A stretch of DNA of 12,160 nucleotides from assembly GCA_005882525.1 (NCBI GenBank), contig VBGO01000066.1:1-12160 (forward strand). Direction: 5' to 3'. Positions 1 to 7,823 of the stretch are shown piece after piece (positions within the stretch are counted from its first letter, which is position 1; each line of letters starts with the position of its first letter). The stretch comes from Chloroflexota bacterium (lineage in GTDB: Bacteria > Chloroflexota > Dormibacteria > CF-121). Position numbers and translations under genes: made by a program. The notes beneath the pieces were generated by a model. It saw nothing but the letters and a program-made list of their open reading frames with translations, did not search any database and was not told the DNA's origin.

Positions 1-440
1 GGGTCGAGCACCGGATCGTAGAGCGTCCGGGCATTCAATTTGAAGCTGAGGGCTCCTACTGTCCCGTTCAGGCTCCACGTGCCGACCGTGATTTCCGCAT
101 GGTTCCAGCGATGGTCCTCGGTGACGGCCGGCAGGCTGGCGCACGGCCAGGCGCCGGTCAGATGCACGGGAATCGGTGGACGCGCCGATGCCGATTTCGG
201 TTGGGCCGCGAAGCGAAAGGGCTTCGGCGGCTTGCTCATGTCGAAGAGGATCACATCCTGGTTGGTCTGGTTCTGGAGCAGCAGGTCGCAGCCCCCCATC
301 GTCCCCTCGATGGTGAGGCCTGGGGTCTTCGGCACGAGGCCATCGACCACGGTTTTGAATGGCTGGTCCTCGGCGAGCGCCGTGCCTGGAAGGAGCAGCA
401 GGAGGACCATGGGCACGAACGCCAGCGCCAGCCGCTTCAC
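1..440 (-). CDS. Secreted protein of unknown function, N-terminal part, cut by left edge
   Basis: Reading the minus strand from a GTG at 440 gives 146 codons without a stop, continuing off the left edge. The N-terminus is a textbook Sec signal peptide: Lys-Arg after the start, a leucine-rich hydrophobic core (VPMVLLLLLPG) and a TALA-ED cleavage site near residue 24. The mature part has two cysteines (in MGGCDLL and WPCAS) and the look of a beta-rich exported domain, for example LLLQNQTNQDVILFD. I do not recognise the family. A second in-frame GTG lies directly upstream at 443, so the start is uncertain by one codon. There is no clear Shine-Dalgarno sequence. A GTTATA box at 451-446 suggests a very short or absent leader. 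It is divergent from the enoyl-CoA hydratase operon. The signal peptide makes this strand the coding one; the plus-strand ORFs here are shadows. Confidence 0.72.
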   Translation of the reverse strand, partial: MKRLALAFVPMVLLLLLPGTALAEDQPFKTVVDGLVPKTPGLTIEGTMGGCDLLLQNQTNQDVILFDMSKPPKPFRFAAQPKSASARPPIPVHLTGAWPCASLPAVTEDHRWNHAEITVGTWSLNGTVGALSFKLNARTLYDPVLD

Positions 441-497
441 CACCCTATAACGCCGATCCGGCCCCTGGCTGGCACCGTCCTCGGCCGGCATCGGGTC

Positions 498-503
498 TAG
501 ACT
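498..503 (+). promoter_or_regulatory. Putative -10 box TAGACT of the enoyl-CoA hydratase operon
   Basis: TAGACT fits the TAnnnT -10 pattern and is the same hexamer found before the ABC-F gene at 3415. A start of transcription near 510 would leave a short leader that still contains the AGGAGG ribosome binding site at 512-517. No convincing -35 box is visible. Confidence 0.35.
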
Positions 504-523
504 GGGCCCGCAGGAGGGAGCTG

Positions 524-1297
524 ATGCCGTACGAGTTCGTGCTCACCGACGTCGACGGACCGGTTGGCATCGTCACCATCCACCGACCCCAGGTCCGCAA
601 TGCCCTGAACCAGCAGACGATCGTCGAGCTGGTCGACGCACTGGAGACCTTCGACCGCGACCCGGCCATCCGCTGCATGATCCTCACCGGCAACGACCGC
701 GCCTTCGCCGCCGGCGCTGATATCTCGCAAATGGCGGATGCGGGTGCCGTCGACGTACTCGAGGACGACAACTTCGCGCGCTGGGCCAGGTTTCGGGCCA
801 TCCACAAGCCGGTGATCGCCGCCGTCAGTGGATATGCGCTTGGCGGCGGCTGCGAGCTGGCGCTGATGTGCGACCTGGTGGTCGCCTCGGAGACCGCCCA
901 GTTCGGCCAGCCCGAGGTCAAGATCGGGATCATCCCCGGAGCCGGCGGCACCCAACGCTGGGCGCGGACCGCGGGAAAAGTGCGCGCGATGGAAGCAGTG
1001 CTCACGGGTGAGCCGGTGAGCGCCGTCGAGGCGGAGCGGATGGGCCTGGTAAACCGGGTCGTCCCCGCCGGCGGCCAGATGCCGGAGGCCAAGCGTCTCG
1101 CGCAGCTGATCGCCGCCCGCCCTCCGCTGGCGGTTCGCCTGGGTAAAGAAGCCGTCAACCAGGCGATGGAGGTCGGCCTGGGGCCCGGCCTCGAGTTCGA
1201 GCGCAAGCTCTTCTATCTGCTGTTCGCGTCGGAGGACAAACGCGAGGGCATGCGGGCGTTCCTCGAGAAGCGGCCCGGCCGCTTCACCGGGCGATGA
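524..1297 (+). CDS. Enoyl-CoA hydratase (crotonase family)
   Basis: This 257-aa protein is the usual length for a bacterial enoyl-CoA hydratase, which adds water across trans-2-enoyl-CoA in beta-oxidation. The crotonase fold is plain: the oxyanion-hole strand AAGAD (62-66), the second oxyanion loop GYALGGGCE (103-111) and AQFGQPEVKIGIIPGAGGTQR (about 125-145). Both catalytic glutamates of the rat enzyme (Glu144 and Glu164) have counterparts, E111 in GGGCE and E131 in QPE, with the correct 20-residue spacing. Active hydratase function is therefore likely, though acyl-chain preference cannot be read. The C-terminus (EKRPGRF) is typical. ATG 524 is chosen because AGGAGGGA at 512-519 precedes it; the longer reading from 359 has no such site and runs through the promoter. 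Its TGA overlaps the next gene's ATG (ATGA), indicating an operon with translational coupling. Confidence 0.93.
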   Translation: MPYEFVLTDVDGPVGIVTIHRPQVRNALNQQTIVELVDALETFDRDPAIRCMILTGNDRAFAAGADISQMADAGAVDVLEDDNFARWARFRAIHKPVIAAVSGYALGGGCELALMCDLVVASETAQFGQPEVKIGIIPGAGGTQRWARTAGKVRAMEAVLTGEPVSAVEAERMGLVNRVVPAGGQMPEAKRLAQLIAARPPLAVRLGKEAVNQAMEVGLGPGLEFERKLFYLLFASEDKREGMRAFLEKRPGRFTGR

Positions 1298-2091
1298 GCG
1301 ACGTCGTGCTCACCGACCGCAACGGTGCGGTCGTGACGCTGACCCTCAACCGGCCCGATGCCCTGAATGCGCTCAATGCTGAAACAACGGCGGTGCTGCG
1401 CGCCGGATTAGAGGCCGCCGGGCGCGACGCCGCCGTCGGTGCCGTCATCCTGACCGGCTCCGGGCGAGCCTTCTGCGCGGGCGCCGACCTCAAGGACGTG
1501 AGCGCACGATCCGAGGCCGGTGACACCGATCTCGGCGCCGATCTGCGAACCAACTACGTGCCGATGATTCGGGCCATCCGCGCCTGTCCAAAGCCGGTGA
1601 TCGCGGCCCTCAATGGGACCACCGCCGGCGCGGGGCTCAGCCTGGCCCTCGCGTGCGACCTGCGCATCGTGGTGGCGGGCGCCCAGTTGATCGTGGTCTT
1701 CGTCCGGGTGGGCCTTGTGCCGGACGCCGGCAGTCTCTTCTTCCTCACGCGGATGCTGGGCTTGAGCAAAGCCACCGAGCTGGCCATGACCGGGGATCCG
1801 ATGAGTGCCGAAGAGGCTCACCGCCTCGGCCTGGTCGCGGCCGTGGTGGCACCCGACCAGTTGATGGCAGTGGCGTTGGAGCGCGCCCGCCGGCTCGCCG
1901 AGGGACCGCGGCAGACCTACGCGTTGATCAAGCGGGGCATGGAACGCGCGCTCGAGCTCGACCTCGAGCAGACGATGGAGCTGGAATCGCAGCTCCAGGC
2001 CATGGCCGCCGGGACGTCCGACGCCAGGGAGGCGATTCGGGCATTCATCGAGAAGCGCAAACCGGTCTTCGGCGGCCCGCTTCGGGGCTAA
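1294..2091 (+). CDS. PaaG-like enoyl-CoA isomerase/hydratase family protein
   Basis: This 265-aa second crotonase-fold protein is coupled to the preceding gene by an ATGA overlap at 1294-1297. It has the first oxyanion strand CAGAD (61-65) and the second loop TTAGAG (109-114). However, the two hydratase glutamates are replaced by S116 and F136. Instead it carries an Asp in VGLVPDAGS (D144), the position of the catalytic Asp of PaaG, the ring 1,2-epoxyphenylacetyl-CoA isomerase/oxepin-forming enzyme, which also acts as a delta3,delta2-enoyl-CoA isomerase. Isomerase chemistry is therefore more likely than hydration. No other phenylacetate genes are in the window, so a role in processing unsaturated or aromatic acyl-CoAs next to the hydratase is an inference, and the symbol paaG is withheld. 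The C-terminus (FIEKRKPVF) is normal for the family. Confidence 0.88.
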   Translation: MSDVVLTDRNGAVVTLTLNRPDALNALNAETTAVLRAGLEAAGRDAAVGAVILTGSGRAFCAGADLKDVSARSEAGDTDLGADLRTNYVPMIRAIRACPKPVIAALNGTTAGAGLSLALACDLRIVVAGAQLIVVFVRVGLVPDAGSLFFLTRMLGLSKATELAMTGDPMSAEEAHRLGLVAAVVAPDQLMAVALERARRLAEGPRQTYALIKRGMERALELDLEQTMELESQLQAMAAGTSDAREAIRAFIEKRKPVFGGPLRG

Positions 2092-2100
2092 CCGTGCCGG

Positions 2101-2135
2101 GAAAAAGAAAGAGCGGCGGTGTTACCCGCCGCTCT
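2101..2135 (-). terminator. Rho-independent terminator, best for the minus strand
   Basis: A perfect 9-bp GC-rich stem (GAGCGGCGG at 2111-2119 with CCGCCGCTC at 2126-2134, extended by an A-T pair) closes a 6-base loop. On the minus strand it is followed by TTTCTTTTTC (2110-2101), a good U-tract, so it terminates the MgtC transcript. On the plus strand only a weak T-poor stretch follows, so it may still serve the enoyl-CoA hydratase operon less efficiently. Confidence 0.85.
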
Positions 2136-2157
2136 CACTTAAGTCAATTAATGCCAT
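2122..2157 (-). CDS. Possible 11-codon micro-ORF with a strong ribosome binding site
   Basis: On the minus strand, downstream of the MgtC stop, GGGAGGTG (2171-2164) precedes an ATG at 2157, with 8 bases between GGAGG and the ATG. The ORF reads MALIDLSESGG and stops with TAA at 2124-2122, inside the loop of the terminator hairpin. Two TTA leucine codons in so GC-rich a genome are unusual. It is too short to judge by composition. It could be a real microprotein, a decoy ribosome-binding element, or chance. No function can be assigned. Confidence 0.25.
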   Translation of the reverse strand: MALIDLSESGG

Positions 2158-2192
2158 GGGCACCACCTCCCATTACTTAGGCCGCCATTGTA

Positions 2193-2873
2193 TCAGTTGC
2201 CCGCCCGGATCCGGTCTTCAACGAGATCCCGGGAAATCAGGATCTGGCGCGCGCCTTCGACCGCGCGAAGCTGACGCAGCAGCTCGGAGGTCGTTCGGTT
2301 ATGCGGGAGGCCGACATCGATCTCCAGTCGGTCGTCGGTTTCGCTGAGCTCGTGAATCCGCAGCGACATCGGAAATGCGCCGATCGCCGCCAACGCAGCC
2401 CGCACCTTTTCGACCTCGCCCTCACCGCGCGGAACGACCAGGCTGACCTGCGCCTCGTTGGGCCGCTTAAAGAAGCGCCGTTCGATGGGTTTCAAGACCA
2501 TCAATACACCCAGGATCAGCAAGGTCGTGAATGCCGCCTCGAAATATCGCGAGGTCCCTGCGGCCATCCCGATGGCGGCCACCGCCCAAATGGTCGCGGC
2601 GGTCGTCAAGCCCCGCACCAGGTCCTTGCGGAGGAAGATCGTCCCGGCCCCGAGGAAGCCGATCCCGGTCACGATCTGAGCCGCGACACGGGATGGGTCG
2701 GTGTTGGGGAACCCATACGCGCCGACGATGGTGAAGAGGCACGATCCGAGGGATACCATCGTCACCGTCCGTAACCCAGCTGCCCGCTCCTGCCGCTCGC
2801 GCTCCAGCCCGACGATGGCGCCCAGGACCAGAGCGACCAGCAGCCGCAACATGAGATCGAGCGCATTTGGCAC
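2193..2873 (-). CDS. MgtC/SapB family membrane protein
   Basis: This 226-aa protein has the MgtC/SapB N-terminal membrane domain with about five hydrophobic spans (roughly 9-23, 37-53, 66-80, 93-106 and 111-128). Family signatures are GLERERQ (22-28), AAGLRT followed by LGSCLFT, VTGIGFLGAGTI (68-79) and RGLTTAATIWAVAAIGMAAG (87-106). A soluble C-terminal domain (about 140-226) resembles the ACT-like tail of long MgtC proteins. In pathogens MgtC supports growth at low magnesium and restrains the F1Fo ATPase. In environmental bacteria the role is unsettled, so no symbol is given. The start is a GTG at 2873 without a Shine-Dalgarno sequence, but with TACCAT ending six bases before it. An internal ATG at 2852 is possible but also lacks a binding site. 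It lies 44 bases after the unknown 125-aa gene and ends before a terminator. Confidence 0.9.
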   Translation of the reverse strand: MPNALDLMLRLLVALVLGAIVGLERERQERAAGLRTVTMVSLGSCLFTIVGAYGFPNTDPSRVAAQIVTGIGFLGAGTIFLRKDLVRGLTTAATIWAVAAIGMAAGTSRYFEAAFTTLLILGVLMVLKPIERRFFKRPNEAQVSLVVPRGEGEVEKVRAALAAIGAFPMSLRIHELSETDDRLEIDVGLPHNRTTSELLRQLRAVEGARQILISRDLVEDRIRAGN

Positions 2874-2879
2874 GGCGCT

Positions 2880-2885
2880 ATGGTA
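2880..2885 (-). promoter_or_regulatory. Putative leaderless -10 box TACCAT of the MgtC gene
   Basis: On the minus strand TACCAT is followed by six bases and then the GTG start. This places +1 at the G of GTG, the spacing expected for leaderless transcription. No -35 box is clear. If it is active, the MgtC gene has its own promoter besides any read-through from the upstream gene. Confidence 0.35.
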
Positions 2886-2917
2886 CTGCCACGCCGCCGC
2901 CCGTGAGGCGAAAAGTT

Positions 2918-3295
2918 CTAAGCGGCGGTAAAGAGGCCGCTGTTGAAGGGCTCGCCGTCAGACTCCGCGACCGGGCCATGACGCTCCGCGAAGAGGGCCT
3001 CCTCGACCGCGAAGAGGGCATCCATCAGCTTCGGGATGCCGACCTTGACCTTGATGTTGGCGAGCTGCGGCATCGACCCAATGGGGCTCAGCAGGGTAAG
3101 TACCTCGTCCAGACGTGGCTCGTAGGCGGTCGGCACCCGCTTCATGCCCTTGAGATTCATCTCCTCGAGCTCCTGGAGCAGCCGATCGATCAGCTGGACC
3201 GGCCGCCGGACCTGGTCCTGGCGAGCCTTGTGGTCGCGGTGCTGCCGTTCGGCATCACGGATATAGGCGTTGGTCTGGGCGAGCAATCCTGTCAT
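2918..3295 (-). CDS. Unknown 125-aa helical protein
   Basis: The protein is soluble and mainly helical, with no signal peptide, membrane span or recognised domain. The first half is highly charged (RDAERQHRDHKARQ, then LIDRLLQELEEMN) and may form a coiled coil. The second half contains VLTLLSPIGSMPQLANIKVKVG and a helix KLMDALFAVEEALFAERHG. The ATG at 3295 is preferred because GAGGG (3307-3303) lies 7 bases upstream; a TTG one codon earlier would be only 4 bases from it. The gene is divergent from the ABC-F gene, with 134 bases between starts, and is followed after 44 bases by the MgtC gene on the same strand, so the two may be co-transcribed. Codon pattern and the good ribosome binding site support it as real. 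Function is not known. Confidence 0.7.
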   Translation of the reverse strand: MTGLLAQTNAYIRDAERQHRDHKARQDQVRRPVQLIDRLLQELEEMNLKGMKRVPTAYEPRLDEVLTLLSPIGSMPQLANIKVKVGIPKLMDALFAVEEALFAERHGPVAESDGEPFNSGLFTAA

Positions 3296-3414
3296 CAACG
3301 AACCCTCATTTCATGGCGCTGAAAATGGCCTACACGGTGCCAAACCGAATCGTTCCCCGGTTTATTCCCAGAAAACGAAGAAGTATTCGGGCCGGCGCCC
3401 CGCCGACGCGGCCG

Positions 3415-3420
3415 TAGACT
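3415..3420 (+). promoter_or_regulatory. Putative -10 box TAGACT of the ABC-F gene
   Basis: TAGACT lies nine bases before the ATG at 3430, and the gene has no Shine-Dalgarno sequence. A transcript starting about seven bases after the box would have a leader of only a few bases, consistent with leaderless translation. No -35 box is seen. The rest of the 134-base divergent spacer (3296-3429) shows nothing else clear. Confidence 0.35.
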
Positions 3421-3429
3421 TTCCGTGAC

Positions 3430-5291
<1,862 letters not shown>

Positions 5292-5316
<25 letters not shown>

Positions 5317-6020
5317 ACCGGCGCCACAGCCGGTCCGCCCCGCCGCTTCGCCCGGTGGCGAGCGGCGATCACCCGCTGCTCGTACCGGCGGTGTCGGCGG
5401 GCTATGCGGCGATATTCGCGGCCGGGTGGCTGGCGATCGATCAGCTGGCCGAGTACATGCCCGGGCCCTGGTTCAACCTACTGGCCGCCTCGGTGCTTGT
5501 TCTCTCGTTGATGACCCTTGCCCTCCTGCTTGGGGCGGCCTGGCGGCGGCATCGAGAGGGATTGGACCGTCGCGGCCTGTTCTGGGCCGCCACCGCGGTC
5601 GTACCGGTGCTGCTGGTCGCGCTGGCCGTCTTTAGCCTGGTCGAGAGCGCCCGGACGGCCTCCGTGATCAGCGGCGCCGACGTCCGTCTCACCCGGCCGC
5701 TGATCGAATCGCTTCCTCAACCCCCAGGCACCAAGCTCCTGGACGAGCAGCCAGGGCTCGCCGACACCGAAACCATCTCCGAGGACTTGACCGCCCAGGA
5801 CTTGAACAGCATCGTCCCCTTTTACGAGGCTTACCTCGTCAACCACGGGTGGGTCGAGGATAAGGTCTCAGCCACCACCTCGATCGTTCGCTTCACCAAG
5901 GGCGAATACGTCCTGTCGGTGGCGATCGACCCCCCGTCCAGCGGCTACACCCTGACGGTCGACCGCCCCAACCCGAGCCTGCTGGGTTCGCCGTCAACGT
6001 CTGCCAGCCCCACGCAATAG
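5292..6020 (+). CDS. Three-span membrane protein with extracytoplasmic C-terminal domain
   Basis: Three hydrophobic segments are seen at about 31-50, 60-83 and 96-119 of the 242-aa reading, separated by the basic loop RRHREGLDRR. A soluble domain (about 137-227) follows, containing LPQPPGTKLLDEQPG and FYEAYLVNHGW, then a low-complexity Ser/Thr/Pro tail. The PPG plus fY..L...GW pattern resembles small extracytoplasmic domains common in Chloroflexi and actinobacteria; I cannot name it. The start is uncertain. The GTG at 5292 overlaps the ABC-F gene by 25 bases and lacks a spaced ribosome binding site. A GTG at 5355 would remove an Arg-rich N-terminus and leave a more natural membrane anchor. 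The overlap suggests co-transcription with the ABC-F gene. After its stop (6021-6074) no good terminator is visible. Confidence 0.75.
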
Positions 6021-6074
6021 GCGTCTTGGGCGCAGCGCACAAAAAGGGCCCCTACAACTCGTCTCTCCGGCCCG

Positions 6075-6103
6075 ATGACGCGGCGGTCAAGCGCCCCTAG
6101 GAT
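6075..6103 (+). promoter_or_regulatory. Putative sigma70-type promoter of the first glutamine synthetase gene
   Basis: ATGACG (6075-6080, four of six bases of TTGACA including TGAC) and TAGGAT (6098-6103, a TAnnnT -10 box) are separated by exactly 17 bases. Transcription from about 6110 would give a leader of roughly 36 bases containing the GGAGGG binding site. I see no obvious GlnR, NtrC or NtcA palindrome in 6021-6145. Confidence 0.45.
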
Positions 6104-6145
6104 CGAGAAAGTCGGATCACTACGTTTACCGGAGGGAATTTGTCT

Positions 6146-7603
6146 ATGGCGATCGACCAGGGCGTGCGCGCGAAAAAGGAGACCAGGGCGGATGCCCAAT
6201 CCGTCATCGACCTGGCCCACAAGCAGGGGCTGAAGATCGTCGACCTCAAGTTCATCGACTTGATCGGGACCTGGCAGCACTTCTCGATCCCGGTCCAGGA
6301 GCTGAACAAGGACCTCTTCAGCGCGGGCATCGGCTTCGACGGCTCGAGCATTCGCGGCTTCCAGCACATCCACGAGAGCGACATGCTGCTGATCCCGGAC
6401 GCGTCGACGGCGATCGTCGACCCGGTTCTGCGCGTGCCGACCCTGAGCATCAACTGCGACGTGATCGACCCCATCACCCGGGAGCCCTACTCTCGCGATC
6501 CACGCTACGTCGGCAAGAAGGCGGAGGCCTTCCTGCTGTCGACTGGCATCGCCGACACCAGCTTCTTCGGACCCGAGTGTGAGTTCTACATCTTCAACAG
6601 CATGCGGTTCGACCAGAACCAGTTCTCGGGCATGTACGAGATCGATTCGGTCGAAGGCGTCTGGAACTCCGGCAAGAACTCCGAGCCGAACCAGGCCTAC
6701 CGTCCGCGCTACAAGGAAGGATATTTCCCGGTACCGCCGACCGACAAGCTGCAGGACCTTCGCTCGCAGATCGTCCTCAAGCTGATCGAGGCAGGCGTCG
6801 ACGTCGAGGTCCATCACCATGAAGTCGGCACCGCCGGCCAGACCGAGATCGACATGCGGTTCGACACGCTGGTGAGCATGGCCGACAAGGTGATGATGTA
6901 CAAGTACGTCGTCAAGAACGTCTGCGCCCAGAACGGGTTCGTCGCGACGTTCATGCCCAAGCCGCTCTTCATGGACAACGGGTCCGGCATGCACACGCAC
7001 CAGAGCCTCTGGAAGGACGGCGTGCCGCTCTTCTACGACAAGGCTGGTTATGCAGGGATCAGCGATATGTGCCGCTGGTATATCGGCGGATTGCTGAAGC
7101 ACGCCCCATCGCTGCTCGCCTTCGCCGCGCCGACGACCAACTCCTATCGCCGGCTGGTCCCCGGGTACGAGGCACCCATCAACCTGATCTACTCGAAGCG
7201 GAACCGCAGCGCTTGCGTGCGGATCCCGATGTACTTCGACAACCCCAAGGCGAAGCGACTCGAGTTCCGGACACCTGACCCGTCGTGCAATCCCTACTTA
7301 TCGTTCGCCGCCTGCCTGATGGCCGGGCTGGACGGCGTGATCAACAAGATCGAGCCGCCCAAGCCGATCGACGAAGACCTCTACGAACTGGAACCCGAGA
7401 TGAAGCGCCAGGTGAAGAGCACGCCCGGCTCGTTGGTGGAAGTGCTCGACGCTCTGGAGATCGACAACGACTACCTGACCCGCGGCGGCGTCTTCACCAC
7501 GGATCTGATCGAGACCTGGATCGACTACAAGCGCGTGCGTGAGGTCGACCAGGTTGCGCTTCGGCCACATCCGTGGGAGTTCTACCTCTACCACGACATC
7601 TAG
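6146..7603 (+). CDS. glnA: Glutamine synthetase type I, GSI-beta-like
   Basis: This 485-aa enzyme makes glutamine from glutamate, ammonia and ATP as a dodecamer. Signatures in order: FDGSS (64-68), metal ligands E144 and E146 in GPECEF, HHHEVGTAGQTEID (223-236), the glutamate-binding loop NGSGMHTH (278-285), NSYRRLVPGYEAP (332-344) and RLEFRTPDPSCNPYL (371-385). DEDLYELEPE contains Y413 at the position of the tyrosine adenylylated by GlnE in GSI-beta enzymes. The surrounding motif departs from the usual LYDLPPEE, so adenylylation is plausible but unproven. The C-terminus (ALRPHPWEFYLYHDI) matches the actinobacterial beta type. ATG 6146 is chosen because GGAGGG (6131-6136) precedes it by 9 bases; the TTG at 6140 would be only 3-4 bases from that site. 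It leads a cluster with a small acidic ORF and a second glutamine synthetase. Confidence 0.95.
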   Translation: MAIDQGVRAKKETRADAQSVIDLAHKQGLKIVDLKFIDLIGTWQHFSIPVQELNKDLFSAGIGFDGSSIRGFQHIHESDMLLIPDASTAIVDPVLRVPTLSINCDVIDPITREPYSRDPRYVGKKAEAFLLSTGIADTSFFGPECEFYIFNSMRFDQNQFSGMYEIDSVEGVWNSGKNSEPNQAYRPRYKEGYFPVPPTDKLQDLRSQIVLKLIEAGVDVEVHHHEVGTAGQTEIDMRFDTLVSMADKVMMYKYVVKNVCAQNGFVATFMPKPLFMDNGSGMHTHQSLWKDGVPLFYDKAGYAGISDMCRWYIGGLLKHAPSLLAFAAPTTNSYRRLVPGYEAPINLIYSKRNRSACVRIPMYFDNPKAKRLEFRTPDPSCNPYLSFAACLMAGLDGVINKIEPPKPIDEDLYELEPEMKRQVKSTPGSLVEVLDALEIDNDYLTRGGVFTTDLIETWIDYKRVREVDQVALRPHPWEFYLYHDI

Positions 7604-7638
7604 TTCGACCCGATCATCCGTTCGCGCGTTCGTCGTCG

Positions 7639-7669
7639 AGGCGGCTGCCACTCGCCCTGGCAGTCGCCT
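7639..7669 (+). terminator. Strong hairpin between the two glutamine synthetase genes
   Basis: Twelve base pairs (7639-7650 with 7658-7669, one G-U wobble) around a 7-base loop lie 36 bases after the first glutamine synthetase stop. Only TTA follows, not a U-tract, so full intrinsic termination is doubtful. It could be an attenuating or mRNA-stabilising element that sets the ratio between the first synthetase and the downstream genes. Confidence 0.55.
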
Positions 7670-7694
7670 TAGACATCTGAAGAGGAGCAACGCC

Positions 7695-7823
7695 ATGGAC
7701 CATCCACTCGAGCGCGACAAGCCCTGGAGACCCGGCGATTACCCGCGACCCGGCCCGTCATGGGACGAGGCGGATTCCACCGAGACCCCCGAGCACACAG
7801 GAGTTCCCGACGCCGAAGACTGA
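7695..7823 (+). CDS. Small acidic proline-rich protein (42 aa) between two glutamine synthetase genes
   Basis: The ATG at 7695 follows AGAGGAG (7681-7687) by 7 bases, one of the best ribosome binding sites in the window. The 42-aa product has 8 prolines, 12 acidic and 4 basic residues, two tryptophans (W11 and W23) and no cysteine. It starts MDHPLERDKPWRPGDYPRPG and ends VPDAED. It is probably intrinsically disordered, soluble and strongly acidic. I recognise no family. It sits 91 bases after the first synthetase gene, and its stop (TGA at 7821-7823) lies within the proposed start region of the second, so co-expression with glutamine synthetase is likely. Small proteins that bind glutamine synthetase are known elsewhere (cyanobacterial IF7/IF17, archaeal sP26), but there is no sequence evidence of relation. 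It could instead be an unrelated small protein or a translated leader that couples the second synthetase. Confidence 0.6.
   Translation: MDHPLERDKPWRPGDYPRPGPSWDEADSTETPEHTGVPDAED
7799..7803 (+). promoter_or_regulatory. Ribosome binding site AGGAG that points to an ACG start
   Basis: AGGAG lies inside the 3' end of the 42-aa ORF, six bases before an ACG codon at 7810. That codon is in frame with the second glutamine synthetase. No ATG, GTG or TTG occurs in that frame between the stop at 7678-7680 and GTG 7921. The site is therefore the best indicator of where the synthetase really begins. Confidence 0.5.

Noticed and set aside
6021..6074. Possible terminator after the three-span membrane protein gene
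   Set aside because: GCGC-rich pieces and an AAAAAGGGCCCC stretch are present, but no stem of useful length followed by a T-run could be built.
5945..7102. A 385-codon antisense frame opposite the first glutamine synthetase
   Set aside because: It mirrors a highly conserved coding frame, and its product is low-complexity with no family features.
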